Assembly (NCBI GenBank): GCA_019359015.1
Contig: JAHHID010000029.1
Span: 1 to 64,000, forward strand
Reading direction: 5' to 3'
Origin: Spirirestis rafaelensis WJT71-NPBG6
GTDB taxonomy: Bacteria; Cyanobacteriota; Cyanobacteriia; Cyanobacteriales; Nostocaceae
Length of the DNA stretch: 64,000 nucleotides
Shown: positions 53,137-63,118 of the stretch, in pieces
Numbering within the stretch: position 1 is the stretch's first letter
How the letters are laid out: each line of letters begins with the position of its first letter
Translations under genes and position numbers: made by a program
The notes under the pieces: generated by a model
The model's database searches: none
The model's input: the letters and a program-made list of their open reading frames with translations, nothing else
What the model was told of the DNA's origin: nothing

Positions 53137-54915
53137 ATGTTGCTCTGCCTCAGAATAGAAAATTTTGCCTTGGTTGACCAATTAGAATTAGACTTTGGCG
53201 CTGGATTGAATGTATTAACAGGCGAAACTGGCGCGGGAAAGTCGATTATCCTGGATGCGATTGATGCGGCTTTAGGTGGTAAAGTCTCTAGTCGGCTGAT
53301 TCGCACTGGTACAAGTCGAGCGATGGTAGAAGCTACTTTTACTTTCAATTCTGCCTTAGCCGCTTGGTTAAGCGAACAAGAAATTGATTTAATAGACGAT
53401 AACTCTGTAGTTATCAGCCGAGAAATTACCGCTACTTCGGGAAATATCCGCAGTCGATCGCGTGTAAATGGAGTGTTAGTAAATCGACAATTGATGACTC
53501 TGTTGCGCGATCGCCTGGTAGAAATCACCGCTCAAGGTCAAACTGTACAAGTAGGGCAATCTGCTCAAGTGCGCGACTGGTTGGATCTTTACGGTGGGGA
53601 AAAGTTGATGCAACAGCGTCAAGTTGTTACAACCGCTTTTACAGCTTATCAAATCGCGCATCAACAAACTGAAAAACGTCGCACCTCAGAACGCGAACGT
53701 TTACAACAATTCGATTTACTAACTTATCAAGTTCAAGAATTGGGAACGGCAAATTTGTGCGAACCTGATGAATTAGAACAGTTAGAACAAGAGCAGCAGC
53801 GCTTGAATCATGTAGTTGAGCTGCAACAAATGAGCTACAAAGTTTATCAAGCGTTATACCAAAACGATAACGAGGCTCCAGCGGTTGGAGATTTACTCGG
53901 AGACAGCGAAGCGATATTAAATGACATGGTAGAATACGATTCGCAGTTGCAACCGTTGTTAGATTTGGTGAGGGATGCTCAAACTGCGGTGGTAGAAGTA
54001 GCGCGACAAATTAACGCTTATGGCGATGGTTTGGAGGCAGATCCGCAACGGTTGGAAGAAGCTGAAGAGCGAATTCGGGAATTAAAGCAAATTTGCCGCA
54101 AATATGGACCGACACTAACTGAAGCGATCGCTTATTATCAGCGCATCCAATCAGAATTAGCCGAACTTAACGACAGTGAACAATCTATTGAAAGTTTGGA
54201 ACAGCAAGAAAAAATTTGTTTAGAAAAGCTTACACAAGTTTGTGGGCAATTAACTGACTTACGTCGCACAGCAGCAGCAGCTTTAGAAGCACGATTGCTA
54301 AAAGAACTCAAGCCTTTAGCAATGGAAAAGGTAAAGTTTAAAGTTGAAATAGTACTGACTACTCCCACCGCAGTTGGTGCTGATAAAATCACTTTTATGT
54401 TTAGTCCAAATCCGGGAGAACCACTGCAACCTTTAATAGAAATCGCTTCTGGTGGAGAAATGAGCCGCTTTTTATTAGCGCTGAAATCTTGTTTTTCTCT
54501 AGCTAATAGTGCGGGAACAATGGTATTTGATGAAATTGATGTTGGGGTTTCTGGCAGAGTAGCACAAGCGATCGCCGAAAAATTACATCAACTCAGTCAA
54601 CATCAACAAGTATTGTGTGTTACTCACCAACCCCTAATAGCGGCAATGGCAGATCGTCATTTTCGCGTAGATAAGCAAACCATCGATAACAACGGGAAAA
54701 AACAAGACGACAGCAATCAACAAGTGCGTACAGTTGTGCGCGTTACCAGTCTAGATAATATTACTACCCGCCGCGATGAACTCGCACAGCTAGCCGGAGG
54801 AAAATCAGCAAATGAAGCGATCGCTTTTGCCGAATCACTCTTATTACAAGCTGCTAACCACCGACGAAGAGGAGCGGGGGAGAGGGAAAGGGGCAAAGCG
54901 GGAAAATCCCCATAA
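53137..54915 (+). CDS. recN: DNA repair protein RecN
   Basis: A 592-residue SMC-like ATPase of double-strand break repair. Walker A GETGAGKSII is at about residues 29-38, the coiled-coil arms span about 155-390, and the C-terminal half of the ATPase shows SGGEMSRFLLALK (signature, about 438-450), VFDEIDVGVSG (Walker B) and CVTHQPLIAA. Normal length. The last 17 residues (RRRGAGERERGKAGKSP) are encoded by a purine-rich repeat and look like an acquired tail. ATG 53137 is clear. Confidence 0.93.
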   Translation: MLLCLRIENFALVDQLELDFGAGLNVLTGETGAGKSIILDAIDAALGGKVSSRLIRTGTSRAMVEATFTFNSALAAWLSEQEIDLIDDNSVVISREITATSGNIRSRSRVNGVLVNRQLMTLLRDRLVEITAQGQTVQVGQSAQVRDWLDLYGGEKLMQQRQVVTTAFTAYQIAHQQTEKRRTSERERLQQFDLLTYQVQELGTANLCEPDELEQLEQEQQRLNHVVELQQMSYKVYQALYQNDNEAPAVGDLLGDSEAILNDMVEYDSQLQPLLDLVRDAQTAVVEVARQINAYGDGLEADPQRLEEAEERIRELKQICRKYGPTLTEAIAYYQRIQSELAELNDSEQSIESLEQQEKICLEKLTQVCGQLTDLRRTAAAALEARLLKELKPLAMEKVKFKVEIVLTTPTAVGADKITFMFSPNPGEPLQPLIEIASGGEMSRFLLALKSCFSLANSAGTMVFDEIDVGVSGRVAQAIAEKLHQLSQHQQVLCVTHQPLIAAMADRHFRVDKQTIDNNGKKQDDSNQQVRTVVRVTSLDNITTRRDELAQLAGGKSANEAIAFAESLLLQAANHRRRGAGERERGKAGKSP

Positions 54916-55340
54916 ATAAATTCACAAAAACATCGCGGGTCGTGTGGAAGCCACTTGACTTAAGGCAGTGGAGGAAACACGCCACGGCTGGTTTTAACCA
55001 CCGTGAAAAATGATAGAATTAGTGATGTGAGTAGGAATAATCATCTACGCACTCGAAGTGTTTTGTAAGGAGCGACCCCTGATTTACCTCGTACCTGCAC
55101 AAGTTGTAGCCCTGGGTAAACAAGTAATGGGAAAACATGGAGCGTACCGAACTGGCTTGTGATGAACTCGGAAAGCATTAATTGAATCCTAAGTAAGCGC
55201 AATTGCAATACCTCTGGTACTGGTAGTTGTTTTGAGCGTCTAGGGGGATATTTGACTATCCCTTTTAAGCAAGTCTTAGAGAATCTGCGTGTCTTTAGAC
55301 CGCAGAGTGTCAATCTAGTAGTCTGTCAAACTCGTTTTGA
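54916..55340 (+). ncRNA. second IS200/IS605-like right end, no nuclease gene
   Basis: The tell-tale end is at about 55281-55314: GAATC, a stem tgcg/cgca around tgtctttagac, then GAGTGTCAA, the same layout as at 26604-26635. The 300 bases before it have hairpins but no TnpB reading frame, only broken fragments. It fits the transcribed guide-RNA part of a TnpB-type element whose protein gene has been lost, or a non-autonomous element of that kind. Confidence 0.45.
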
Positions 55341-55345
55341 CGGTT

Positions 55346-55495
55346 AGAGAGACGCCGATTTATCGCGTCTCTACAGAAAATCTATCCGTCAATTAGTCCT
55401 TGACGCACTACTAGTTACTGCTTTTGTCTCGCGCTAGATATAAATCCATTTTCCTTCTGACTTTTGTACAGACGTGAGGAACATCGCGTCTCTAC
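55346..55495. repeat. two palindromes of the agagacg family
   Basis: An imperfect copy at 55346-55373 (agagacgccga ... tcgcgtctct) and a near-perfect copy at 55466-55495 differing from 42721-42750 at two positions in its left arm. They lie in the gap between recN and the kinase gene. Confidence 0.65.
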
Positions 55496-55512
55496 TCGTG
55501 AATTCTGCTGTC

Positions 55513-57609
55513 TTAAAAATTAGGAATAACTGGAAGCTTAGATTTTTCCGCTTGCAATATACTTTGAGTTAGATTCCGAGCATCTATAGCTTCTTTGTAA
55601 TCTGCCTTAAATTTAATTGCTTGTTCATATGAAGCGATCGCATCTTGATATCGTTTCAAGTTATATAAGGCATTGCCTCGACTATACCAAGTTTCGTAAG
55701 AATCTGGTTTGGAACGAATTGCTTTATTATAAGATACGATCGCCTCTTGGTATTTATTCAAATTAAACAGCGAATTTCCCAAGTTATACCAAACGTGATA
55801 ATCAGTACGTTTAATTTCTATCGCTTTATTATAAGATGTAACAGCATCGTCATAACGTTGGATTTTATGCAGTGCCCAACCGCGATTAAACCAAGCTTGA
55901 TAGCTTTTGCGATTATATTTAAGAACTTGATTGAAAGATTCAATTGCTTCTAAATAGCGTTGCAAATTTATTAGCATATTGCCTCTTGATAACCAAGCTT
56001 GGTAATAATTATCTTTATACTCTACAGCTTTATCGTAAGCGCTAAACGCTTCTTGATAGCGTTGTAAATTAACTAGCGCATTACCGCGATTATACCAAGC
56101 TAAATAGTAATCTGGTTTGAATTCTACAGCTTTGTCAAAAGAAGCGATCGCTTCCTCATATCGTTTTAAATTCTGCAAAGCCAAACCTTTATTATACCAA
56201 GCTTCGTAATAATGTAATTTCAACTCAATCGCCTTATCATAAGCTTTAATCGCATTGTCGTATTGCGTCAAATTACTTAAAGCCTCACCTTTAGCATTCC
56301 ACACATCTGAGTGATTGCTTTCTAATTGTAAAGCCTTGTCAAAAGAAGCGATCGCTTCATTGTAGCGCTGCAATTTTTGCAAAACAAAGCCTCGTCCACT
56401 CCAAGCTTCTAAATAATCAGGTTGAATTTGAATTGCCTTATCGTATACTGCCAAAGCTTCTTTATATTGCTTTAACTCATACAGAGTTTTGCCTTGACCA
56501 TTCCACCCTTTAGCATATTTTGGTTTAATATCCACCGCTTTTTCATATACCAATAAAGCATCTTTATAGCGTTGTAATTCATAAAGAGTATTTGCTTGAT
56601 TATATAATTCAATCGCATTATTAGAATTAATTTTTTGAATAATTGCCAGAGAACCTACAATACTTCCTCCTATTAAAATTAATCCAATAAAAATTTTTAC
56701 TAATAATTTTTTTTGTTTTTCTTTAACTTTAGTTATTTGATTTCTTATTGGCGAAAAAGCTAATGTCATCGTTTTAGATTCCGGCTTATTTAAATCTTTC
56801 AACGCTTGTAATGCCAAAGTTGCCGAAGCATAGCGTTGTCGAAAGTCATAGCGCACCATTTTATCTAAAACTTGTGCTAAATCTGGTGAAATTCCCTGTG
56901 TATGATTTTCCCAGATAATTTCATTTGTTTCCGCATCTTTTTCAATTTGGTTAGGTGATAAACCTGTGAGTGCTTGAATAGCAATTATTCCGACAGCATA
57001 AATATCACTACTATATTTTGGATTACCTTGAGCTTGTTCACCAGGGGTATATCCGGGAGTTCCTATAGCAACAGTAGATTTGGTTTTAAGCTGGGGATTA
57101 ATCACTTGGGTAGTAATTTCTTTAACGGCTCCAAAGTCAATTAAAATTAACTTATTATCTACCTTTCGTCTGAGTATATTTCGCGGATTCACATCGCGAT
57201 GAATTACCTTTTGCCGATGGACAAATTCTAATATTTCTAGTATTTCTTGTAAAAGAGAAATAACTTCCGCTTGAGTGAAATTTTTTTCTGATGTTAACTG
57301 TTGACTAAGGTCATGACCTTCGATAAATTCTTGAACGAGATAGAATTCTTCCTTTTCCTCAAAGTAAGCCAAAAGTTGGGGAATGCGATCGTGAGTACCC
57401 AACTTATACAGAACTTGGGCTTCCGTATCGAATAAACGTCTAGCTGTTTGCAAAGATACCGGGTCATTTGACTGAGGTTTGAGTTTCTTGACAACGCATT
57501 GAGGTAAACCTGGTAATTGAGTATCACAAGCAACAAAAGTTTCACCAAATCCACCACCTCCCAAGTGTCTAATAATTTGGTATCGTCCAACAAGTGTGTT
57601 TCCCAGCAT
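55513..57609 (-). CDS. serine/threonine protein kinase with TPR repeats
   Basis: A 698-residue Hanks-type kinase. The kinase domain (about 1-275) has the Gly loop LGGGGFGETF, VVKKLK Lys, the catalytic HRDVNPRNIL, DFGAVKE and the activation segment GTPGYTPGEQ. A single membrane helix lies at about 303-324, and ten tetratricopeptide repeats of 34 residues fill about 333-690, each with the W-x-x-x-G-x-x-L pattern (KGWNGQGKTLYELKQY, EAWYNKGLALQNLKRY). Cyanobacterial kinases of this architecture sense or assemble partners through the TPRs; the topology would put the TPRs outside the cytoplasm. Pathway unknown. Confidence 0.92.
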   Translation of the reverse strand: MLGNTLVGRYQIIRHLGGGGFGETFVACDTQLPGLPQCVVKKLKPQSNDPVSLQTARRLFDTEAQVLYKLGTHDRIPQLLAYFEEKEEFYLVQEFIEGHDLSQQLTSEKNFTQAEVISLLQEILEILEFVHRQKVIHRDVNPRNILRRKVDNKLILIDFGAVKEITTQVINPQLKTKSTVAIGTPGYTPGEQAQGNPKYSSDIYAVGIIAIQALTGLSPNQIEKDAETNEIIWENHTQGISPDLAQVLDKMVRYDFRQRYASATLALQALKDLNKPESKTMTLAFSPIRNQITKVKEKQKKLLVKIFIGLILIGGSIVGSLAIIQKINSNNAIELYNQANTLYELQRYKDALLVYEKAVDIKPKYAKGWNGQGKTLYELKQYKEALAVYDKAIQIQPDYLEAWSGRGFVLQKLQRYNEAIASFDKALQLESNHSDVWNAKGEALSNLTQYDNAIKAYDKAIELKLHYYEAWYNKGLALQNLKRYEEAIASFDKAVEFKPDYYLAWYNRGNALVNLQRYQEAFSAYDKAVEYKDNYYQAWLSRGNMLINLQRYLEAIESFNQVLKYNRKSYQAWFNRGWALHKIQRYDDAVTSYNKAIEIKRTDYHVWYNLGNSLFNLNKYQEAIVSYNKAIRSKPDSYETWYSRGNALYNLKRYQDAIASYEQAIKFKADYKEAIDARNLTQSILQAEKSKLPVIPNF

Positions 57610-57745
57610 TTGCCTTGCCTACTAAGAGCGCGATAATATCTGATTCCAATCTTGCCACAGGGGAACCGGATGAAGGGATGGGGAGGTGGGGGGAGTGGGG
57701 AAGAAATATTAATCTAAAATCTAAAATCTAAAATTAAAAATCAAG

Positions 57746-58447
57746 ATGATTCCTATTAGCGATAACATTTATACACGTAGAAAGCCGATTATTAATTATT
57801 GGCTGATTGGCATTAGCATTGCCCTATTTTTATGGGAATTAAAATTAGAGCTGACTGGTGAATTGAGCTACTTTATCAGCACTTGGGGAGTGATTCCGGC
57901 ACAAATTAGTGAGGCAGCTACACAAGCATTAGCTGGCAATCCAGCAGCTTGGATAGTAGTAGTGCTGCGTTCAGCTTCGCTGTTACTGAGTATTTTTCTT
58001 CACGGCAGTTTTAGTCAAATATTAGGCAACTTGCTATTTTTATGGGTTTTTGGTAAGACAGTAGAAAATATTTTCGGCGCTAAACGCTATTTAGGATTTT
58101 ACCTAGTTTCTGGAATATTGACTGGGGTAGTGCAAATTTTAGCCCAACCGAGTTTGAGCGTATCCTTGATTGGGGCAAATGGAGCGATCGCATCTGTTTT
58201 AGGCGCATATCTGGTAAAATTTCCCAAAGCCAAAATCGACTCAGTTTTACCGCTATTAATTGTATATATCCCCGTTCAAATACCAGCATTTTTCTATTTA
58301 TTTTGGTGGTTTGCACAACAACTTTTTTACGGCATCGGTAGTTTAAACATTCCCACTAGCATTAATCAACCTAGCATTGCTTATTGGGCGCATGGCGTAG
58401 GATTATTGATTGGTGCAGCTTACATGCGAATACTACAACGACGTTAA
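57746..58447 (+). CDS. rhomboid-family membrane protein lacking the catalytic serine
   Basis: A 233-residue polytopic membrane protein with six predicted helices. HGSFSQILGNLLFLWVFGKTVENIFG (about residues 91-116) is the rhomboid helix-2/3 signature and AYWAHGVGLLIGA carries the conserved His. The usual GxSG active-site motif reads GANG (IGANGAIASVLGAYL, about 147), so the nucleophilic Ser is Asn. It is therefore probably a non-proteolytic rhomboid pseudo-protease, binding rather than cutting membrane proteins. Start ATG 57746 fits the family. Confidence 0.82.
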   Translation: MIPISDNIYTRRKPIINYWLIGISIALFLWELKLELTGELSYFISTWGVIPAQISEAATQALAGNPAAWIVVVLRSASLLLSIFLHGSFSQILGNLLFLWVFGKTVENIFGAKRYLGFYLVSGILTGVVQILAQPSLSVSLIGANGAIASVLGAYLVKFPKAKIDSVLPLLIVYIPVQIPAFFYLFWWFAQQLFYGIGSLNIPTSINQPSIAYWAHGVGLLIGAAYMRILQRR

Positions 58448-58607
58448 TATAAAGTCAGAAATTCACCCGCCAAGCTCAACAGCCATGTCATAAATTATCT
58501 TAGATGAACTTTAGCGTGGCATTGCCCCCAACCCAAGCAGACCTCAAAAGCGACGATGCTATCCCAATGGAAACTCAACGGCACAAAGTCCAATTTTCTT
58601 TAAGCTA

Positions 58608-58859
58608 TTACCTTCTACGCCTAAATTTTCTTACCTGCTTTTTCACAAAGCCCAAAGTGAAGTATTGCCGATAGCGTTGGGCTACTTCTTTACCCAGCAG
58701 CAGCACACCCAACCAAAACAAAATTTCTGCAAGAACCAGCAGCAGTGGAACAGAAACCGCTTTTTGGGCAGCAGAAAGCGGTAAAAATGGCACAACAAAA
58801 GCAATTGCGACCCACGGCAAAAATGACAGGACAATTAAAATTAAACCCAGTCTCTGCAT
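58608..58859 (-). CDS. transporter suffix domain-containing small membrane protein
   Basis: An 83-residue protein with two hydrophobic helices (about 5-27 and 36-55: LGLILIVLSFLPWVAIAFVV and VPLLLVLAEILFWLGVLLL) and a strongly basic tail (VKKQVRKFRRRR). NCBI uses the name transporter suffix domain for such proteins, which also occur at the C-terminus of some transporters. It has an unknown role on its own. Confidence 0.7.
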   Translation of the reverse strand: MQRLGLILIVLSFLPWVAIAFVVPFLPLSAAQKAVSVPLLLVLAEILFWLGVLLLGKEVAQRYRQYFTLGFVKKQVRKFRRRR

Positions 58860-59054
58860 ATTTCCTGATTGTCACAGATTCTGAGTCTAGCGTTGTTGAA
58901 TTTTGAAATACTCTATCAAGAGAGTTAAGTTTATTGAGATATTGAAAAGGGATTGAGATTTAGTTTAAGCGATCGCGCGAGTGCAATTAAACAATTTCAA
59001 GTTTTTATTTCAACCAACACGGGCGACTCTGCACCAGCTAATCTAGTTAATTCT

Positions 59055-59515
59055 TCATCCCCATGTCGCAATACCCCGGATGAACTGACGCTGCCCAATC
59101 ATAAATAATATCATCACAGGTAGGTGGCGATCGTTACTGCCGCCATCATCAAAGACCAATTATTCATAAACATCAAAAAAATTGGAATCGCCAAGCTTGC
59201 CAAGATAATTAGCACCAATGCTTGCTTGCCTGGAAATTTTAACCGAGCTAAAGCATAACCTGCCAGCGCCGAAGTCACAATCTCAAACGCCGTTATATCT
59301 ACTGCCACCAAGGTAGAATTAGCAAACCCCCAGCAAAAAATTACCTCGTTACCAAGCATCCCGCTAATTAGCGACATACCACTTATTCGGTACAATTTCC
59401 AAAAGATGCACTCCTAAGTGTCAAGGAGGTAAAAAAACAACTAGCAGTGGCAAAACAATTAGAAACGCCCCGAAAATCAGCACTCCCAGGCTAAAAAAAT
59501 CGGTATATTTATAAT
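59055..59515 (-). pseudogene. carbohydrate ABC transporter permease (MalG type), internally deleted
   Basis: Reading leftward from about 59515: a first membrane helix (SLGVLIFGAFLIVLPLLVVFLPP) with a stop, then after frame slips FANSTLVAV...EIVTSALAGYALARLKFPGKQALVLIILASLAIP, the N-terminal half of a MalG-type permease. This is joined directly to NNWSLMMAAVTIATYL and, in another frame, VMILFMIGQRQFIRGIA, the normal C-terminus. The centre with the EAA loop is missing. A sugar-transport gene has decayed here just upstream of ado. Confidence 0.75.
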
Positions 59516-59710
59516 TTCAGCTTACTTCTGACATAAATTTTCCTTAAACCATTTGTTTCTCTACCACTAGGGTATCGCGCCACAGAACCGCTAATCTATA
59601 ACATAGTAAGTTGTTAAGTTAAATTAAATCACAGCAACTATTACCCTAAAAGATAGGGTCTACTCAATTCTGGTATTAATTAGATTCACATTTACAGGAG
59701 CGTTCATTCC
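59516..59710. other. upstream region of ado
   Basis: AT-rich, with a good Shine-Dalgarno (acaggagcg, about 59694-59702) before the ado ATG. A -10-like tggtattaat lies near 59670; no certain promoter can be named. Confidence 0.4.
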
Positions 59711-60403
59711 ATGCAGCTTGCAGCCGAATCGGAAATTGATTTTCAAAGCGAAATTTACAAAGATGCTTACAGCCGGATTAATGCAATAGTGATTGAAGGA
59801 GAGCAAGAAGCATACGAAAATTACATTAAACTGGCTGAAATGCTGCCAGAAAGCAAGGATGAACTAATTCGCCTCTCGAAAATGGAAAGCCGCCACAAGA
59901 AAGGATTTGAAGCTTGTGGACGCAACCTTCAGGTTACACCGGATCTGGAATTTGCCCGTGAGTTTTTCTCAGGATTGCACCAAAATTTCCAAGATGCAGC
60001 CGCCGAAGGTAAAGTTGTTACTTGCCTGCTGATTCAATCTTTGATTATTGAATGTTTTGCGATCGCCGCATACAACATCTACATCCCCGTTGCCGATGAG
60101 TTTGCTCGTAAAATCACTGAAGGCGTGGTAAAAGATGAGTACAGCCATCTCAACTTTGGTGAAGTTTGGTTGAAAGAAAACTTTACCCAATCCAAAGCAG
60201 AATTAGAAGACGCAAATCGCCAAAACCTGCCCATCGTCTGGAGAATGCTCAATAAAGTTGAGAAAGATGCCCACACCTTGGCAATGGAAAAAGAAGCTTT
60301 GGTAGAAGACTTCATGATTCAATACGGTGAAGCTTTAAGTAACATCGGTTTTACCACCCGCGACATTATGCGTATGTCAGCCTACGGACTCACAGCCGCT
60401 TAA
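59711..60403 (+). CDS. ado: aldehyde deformylating oxygenase (alkane synthesis)
   Basis: A 230-residue ferritin-like di-iron enzyme that cuts fatty aldehydes to alkanes and formate. Iron ligands expected from the family are present: Glu in [12 protein letters not shown] (31), Glu and His in MESRHKKG (59, 62), Glu in [11 protein letters not shown] (114) and Glu/His in [11 protein letters not shown] (143, 146). The alignment is nearly gap-free with the Synechococcus enzyme of 231 residues. It is 317 bases upstream of aar, its aldehyde supplier, on the same strand; the gap is repeat-filled. Confidence 0.96.
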   Translation: MQLAAESEIDFQSEIYKDAYSRINAIVIEGEQEAYENYIKLAEMLPESKDELIRLSKMESRHKKGFEACGRNLQVTPDLEFAREFFSGLHQNFQDAAAEGKVVTCLLIQSLIIECFAIAAYNIYIPVADEFARKITEGVVKDEYSHLNFGEVWLKENFTQSKAELEDANRQNLPIVWRMLNKVEKDAHTLAMEKEALVEDFMIQYGEALSNIGFTTRDIMRMSAYGLTAA

Positions 60404-60720
60404 TTATTTATTGCCCAGAAAATTTGGGGAGTGGGGAGTGGGGGACAAGGGGGACAAAAAGACAAGGAGACAAGGAGACAAGGAGACAAGGAGACAAGGA
60501 GACAAGGAGAATAATTCTTCTTTTCCCCCTCAATCCCCACGCCAGTCGCTACAACGGAGGGAACCTCCCTTCGGGTTCAACACTTTGGCGGGACGGTACA
60601 GGCAACCGCCAAGTGTTTCAGCGCAACGCGCTGGCTCCCCTCTCCCCCTCTCCCACTTCCCACTGCCCACTGCCCCACTCATTCCACGCTTTCGACGAAG
60701 CACACGTTTAATAACACTAC
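60404..60720 (+). repeat. repeat-filled ado-aar spacer
   Basis: From 60459 to 60511 the 8-base unit ggagacaa recurs about six times, followed by a pyrimidine-rich part, a palindromic element (ggagggaacctcccttcggg, 60561-60580), caacgcgctggctcccc, and cactgcccactgcccc. It is the same arrangement as the insert inside the TPR-CHAT gene. No gene is present. Confidence 0.75.
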
Positions 60721-61740
60721 ATGTTTGGTCTAATCGGACATCTCACTAGTTTGGAACACGCGCAAGCGGTAGCTAAAGAATTGGGCTACCCAGAATATGC
60801 CGATCAAGGTTTAGATTTTTGGTGCAGCGCCCCGCCGCAAATTGTTGATACTATTACAGTTACCAGTGTTACTGGGCAGAAAATTGAAGGACGCTATGTA
60901 GAATCTTGCTTTTTGCCGGAGATGCTAGCCACTCGACGCATCAAAGCAGCAACCCGCAAAATTCTCAATGCTATGTCTCATGCCCAGAAGAATGGCATCA
61001 ATATCACGGCTTTGGGTGGGTTTTCCTCAATTATTTTTGAAAATTTTAACTTGGAGCAGTTTCGGCAAGTCCGCAACATTAAACTAGAGTTTGAACGCTT
61101 CACTACCGGGAATACTCACACTGCCTATATTATTTGTCGGCAGGTAGAGCAAAAATCAAAGGAATTGGGAATTGAACTCAAAAACGCGACTGTTGCTGTC
61201 TGCGGGGCTACTGGAGATATTGGTAGTGCTATCTGCCGCTGGCTAGATGCAACAACTGATGTTAAAGAACTTTTGCTAATAGCGCGTAACTCCGAACGCC
61301 TCAAAGATTTGCAAGATGAACTCGGACGAGGCAAAATCATGTCTTTGGATGAAGCACTGCCACAAGCTGATATTGTGGTTTGGGTTGCGAGTATGCCCAA
61401 AGGCATGGAAATTGACCCTTCTGTATTGAAGCAGCCCTGTTTGCTCATTGATGGAGGCTATCCGAAAAACCTCGCCATGAAAATTCAGCATCCTGGTGTG
61501 CATGTATTAAATGGTGGCATTGTGGAACATTCTCTAGATATTGACTGGAAAATTATGAACATAGTCAATATGGATATTCCCGCAAGGCAGTTATTTGCTT
61601 GCTTCGCCGAATCAATGTTGCTCGAATTTGAGAAGTTATATACGAACTTTTCTTGGGGGCGCAATCAGATTACGGTAGAAAAAATGGAGCAGATTGGTAA
61701 GGTGTCAGTCAAACACGGATTTAAACCACTGCTGGTTTAG
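60721..61740 (+). CDS. aar: long-chain acyl-[acyl-carrier-protein] reductase
   Basis: A 339-residue reductase giving fatty aldehydes from acyl-ACP with NADPH. N-terminal [17 protein letters not shown] and [10 protein letters not shown] are typical; the Rossmann motif is [16 protein letters not shown] (about residues 160-175) and the catalytic Cys lies in [15 protein letters not shown] (about 294). Partner of ado; the pair makes C15-C19 alkanes of thylakoid and cytoplasmic membranes. Followed by accA, a conserved order in many cyanobacteria. Confidence 0.96.
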   Translation: MFGLIGHLTSLEHAQAVAKELGYPEYADQGLDFWCSAPPQIVDTITVTSVTGQKIEGRYVESCFLPEMLATRRIKAATRKILNAMSHAQKNGINITALGGFSSIIFENFNLEQFRQVRNIKLEFERFTTGNTHTAYIICRQVEQKSKELGIELKNATVAVCGATGDIGSAICRWLDATTDVKELLLIARNSERLKDLQDELGRGKIMSLDEALPQADIVVWVASMPKGMEIDPSVLKQPCLLIDGGYPKNLAMKIQHPGVHVLNGGIVEHSLDIDWKIMNIVNMDIPARQLFACFAESMLLEFEKLYTNFSWGRNQITVEKMEQIGKVSVKHGFKPLLV

Positions 61741-62134
61741 TGATTTGTTAGTTGTTGGTGAGCCACTGCGCTATACGCGGGTTTCCCGGTGAGTCAGTTG
61801 GCGGTTACCCACTCGGCAGGGAGGGTTTCCCTTCCGTCGATGTGGTGAAAGACTCAGGGTTGCCTGTACCGTCTTGCTAAACTGACTCTCCCGTTGGGCA
61901 GTCACGCTCATTGGTGCTCGCGTAAAGCCTTCTCAAGCGCAAAGACGCAAGGAGCGTTCGCTTACCGCACAGCATGTCGTAGACAAGCGTATCCGTTCGC
62001 CTTGGTCTTTGCGTTTGAGAAGGAGAAGGATTCACCCGAAGGGTTGTTAGTTCTAGTTGTTCTACGCTCCCACTAATCACGCTCCCACTAACCACGCTCC
62101 CACTAACCACTTTCTATTCCCTACTCCCTAACTT
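61741..62134 (+). repeat. repeat-filled aar-accA spacer
   Basis: Contains a palindrome-rich block (cgggtttcccggtgagtcag, ggcggttacccactcggcagg, gggagggtttcccttccg), the element gcgtaaagccttctc with its inverted partner gagaaggagaagg enclosing tgtcgtagacaagcg, and a three-copy 16-bp tandem (cactaaccacgctccc, 62060-62110). No gene. Confidence 0.7.
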
Positions 62135-63118
62135 ATGGCTACTACTGAGCGCAAACCGCTGTTGTTGGATTTTGAAAAGCCGCTAGCAGAACTTGCCAAC
62201 CGAATTGAACAAATTCGTCAACTTGCTGAAGAAAATGGCGTCGATGTTTCTAGTGAAATTCGGAAATTAGAAGCTCGTTCTATGGAACTGCGTGAGGAAA
62301 TTTTTACTAGTTTATCACCGTCTCAGCGGTTGCAAGTGGCTCGTCATCCCCGCCGCCCTAGTACTCTTGATTACATTCAGGCAATTAGCGATGAATGGAT
62401 GGAGTTGCATGGCGATCGCTGTGGTTCTGACGATCCGGCTTTAGTTGGTGGTGTAGGTCGTTTGAGCGGAATGCCGGTGGTCATGTTGGGTCATCAAAAA
62501 GGACGCGACACTAAAGATAATATTGCCCGTAACTTTGGTATGGCTACCCCTGGCGGTTATCGCAAGGCAATGCGCTTGATGGAACATGCCAACAGGTTTG
62601 GGATGCCGATTTTATGCTTTATTGACACGCCTGGGGCTTTGCCGACAGTAATTGCGGAACGACAAGGTGCAGGCGAAGCGATCGCCTACAATTTACGAGA
62701 AATGTTCTGTCTAGATGTACCAATTATCTGCACAGTCATTGGTGAAGGCGGTTCTGGCGGCGCACTCGGTATTGGTGTAGGCGATCGCCTAATGATGTTT
62801 GAACACTCTGTTTATACTGTAATTACTCCCGAAGCCTGCGCCGCCATTTTATGGAAAGATGCCAGCAAAGCTCCTCAAGCTGCCGCTGTCTTAAAAATGA
62901 CATCACATGACCTTAAGGGTTTGGGAATTATCGACCAGATATTACCTGAACCTATCGGTGGCGCTCATTCCGACCCCCTCAAAGCTGTTAATACTCTTAA
63001 ACAAGCGCTGCTGGACAATTTGGAAGAACTTTACCGCTTAACTCCTGCGGAACGGCGTCAATTGCGGTATGAGAAGTTTCGCAAAATAGGTGTTTTCACT
63101 GAAGCTTCCCATTCCTAA
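62135..63118 (+). CDS. accA: acetyl-CoA carboxylase carboxyltransferase subunit alpha
   Basis: A 327-residue subunit of acetyl-CoA carboxylase, providing malonyl-CoA for fatty acids. [50 protein letters not shown] (about residues 119-136) and the oxyanion/CoA region [16 protein letters not shown] (about 204-219) are family signatures. Full length. Its place after ado and aar fits supply of acyl-ACP precursor. Confidence 0.96.
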   Translation: MATTERKPLLLDFEKPLAELANRIEQIRQLAEENGVDVSSEIRKLEARSMELREEIFTSLSPSQRLQVARHPRRPSTLDYIQAISDEWMELHGDRCGSDDPALVGGVGRLSGMPVVMLGHQKGRDTKDNIARNFGMATPGGYRKAMRLMEHANRFGMPILCFIDTPGALPTVIAERQGAGEAIAYNLREMFCLDVPIICTVIGEGGSGGALGIGVGDRLMMFEHSVYTVITPEACAAILWKDASKAPQAAAVLKMTSHDLKGLGIIDQILPEPIGGAHSDPLKAVNTLKQALLDNLEELYRLTPAERRQLRYEKFRKIGVFTEASHS

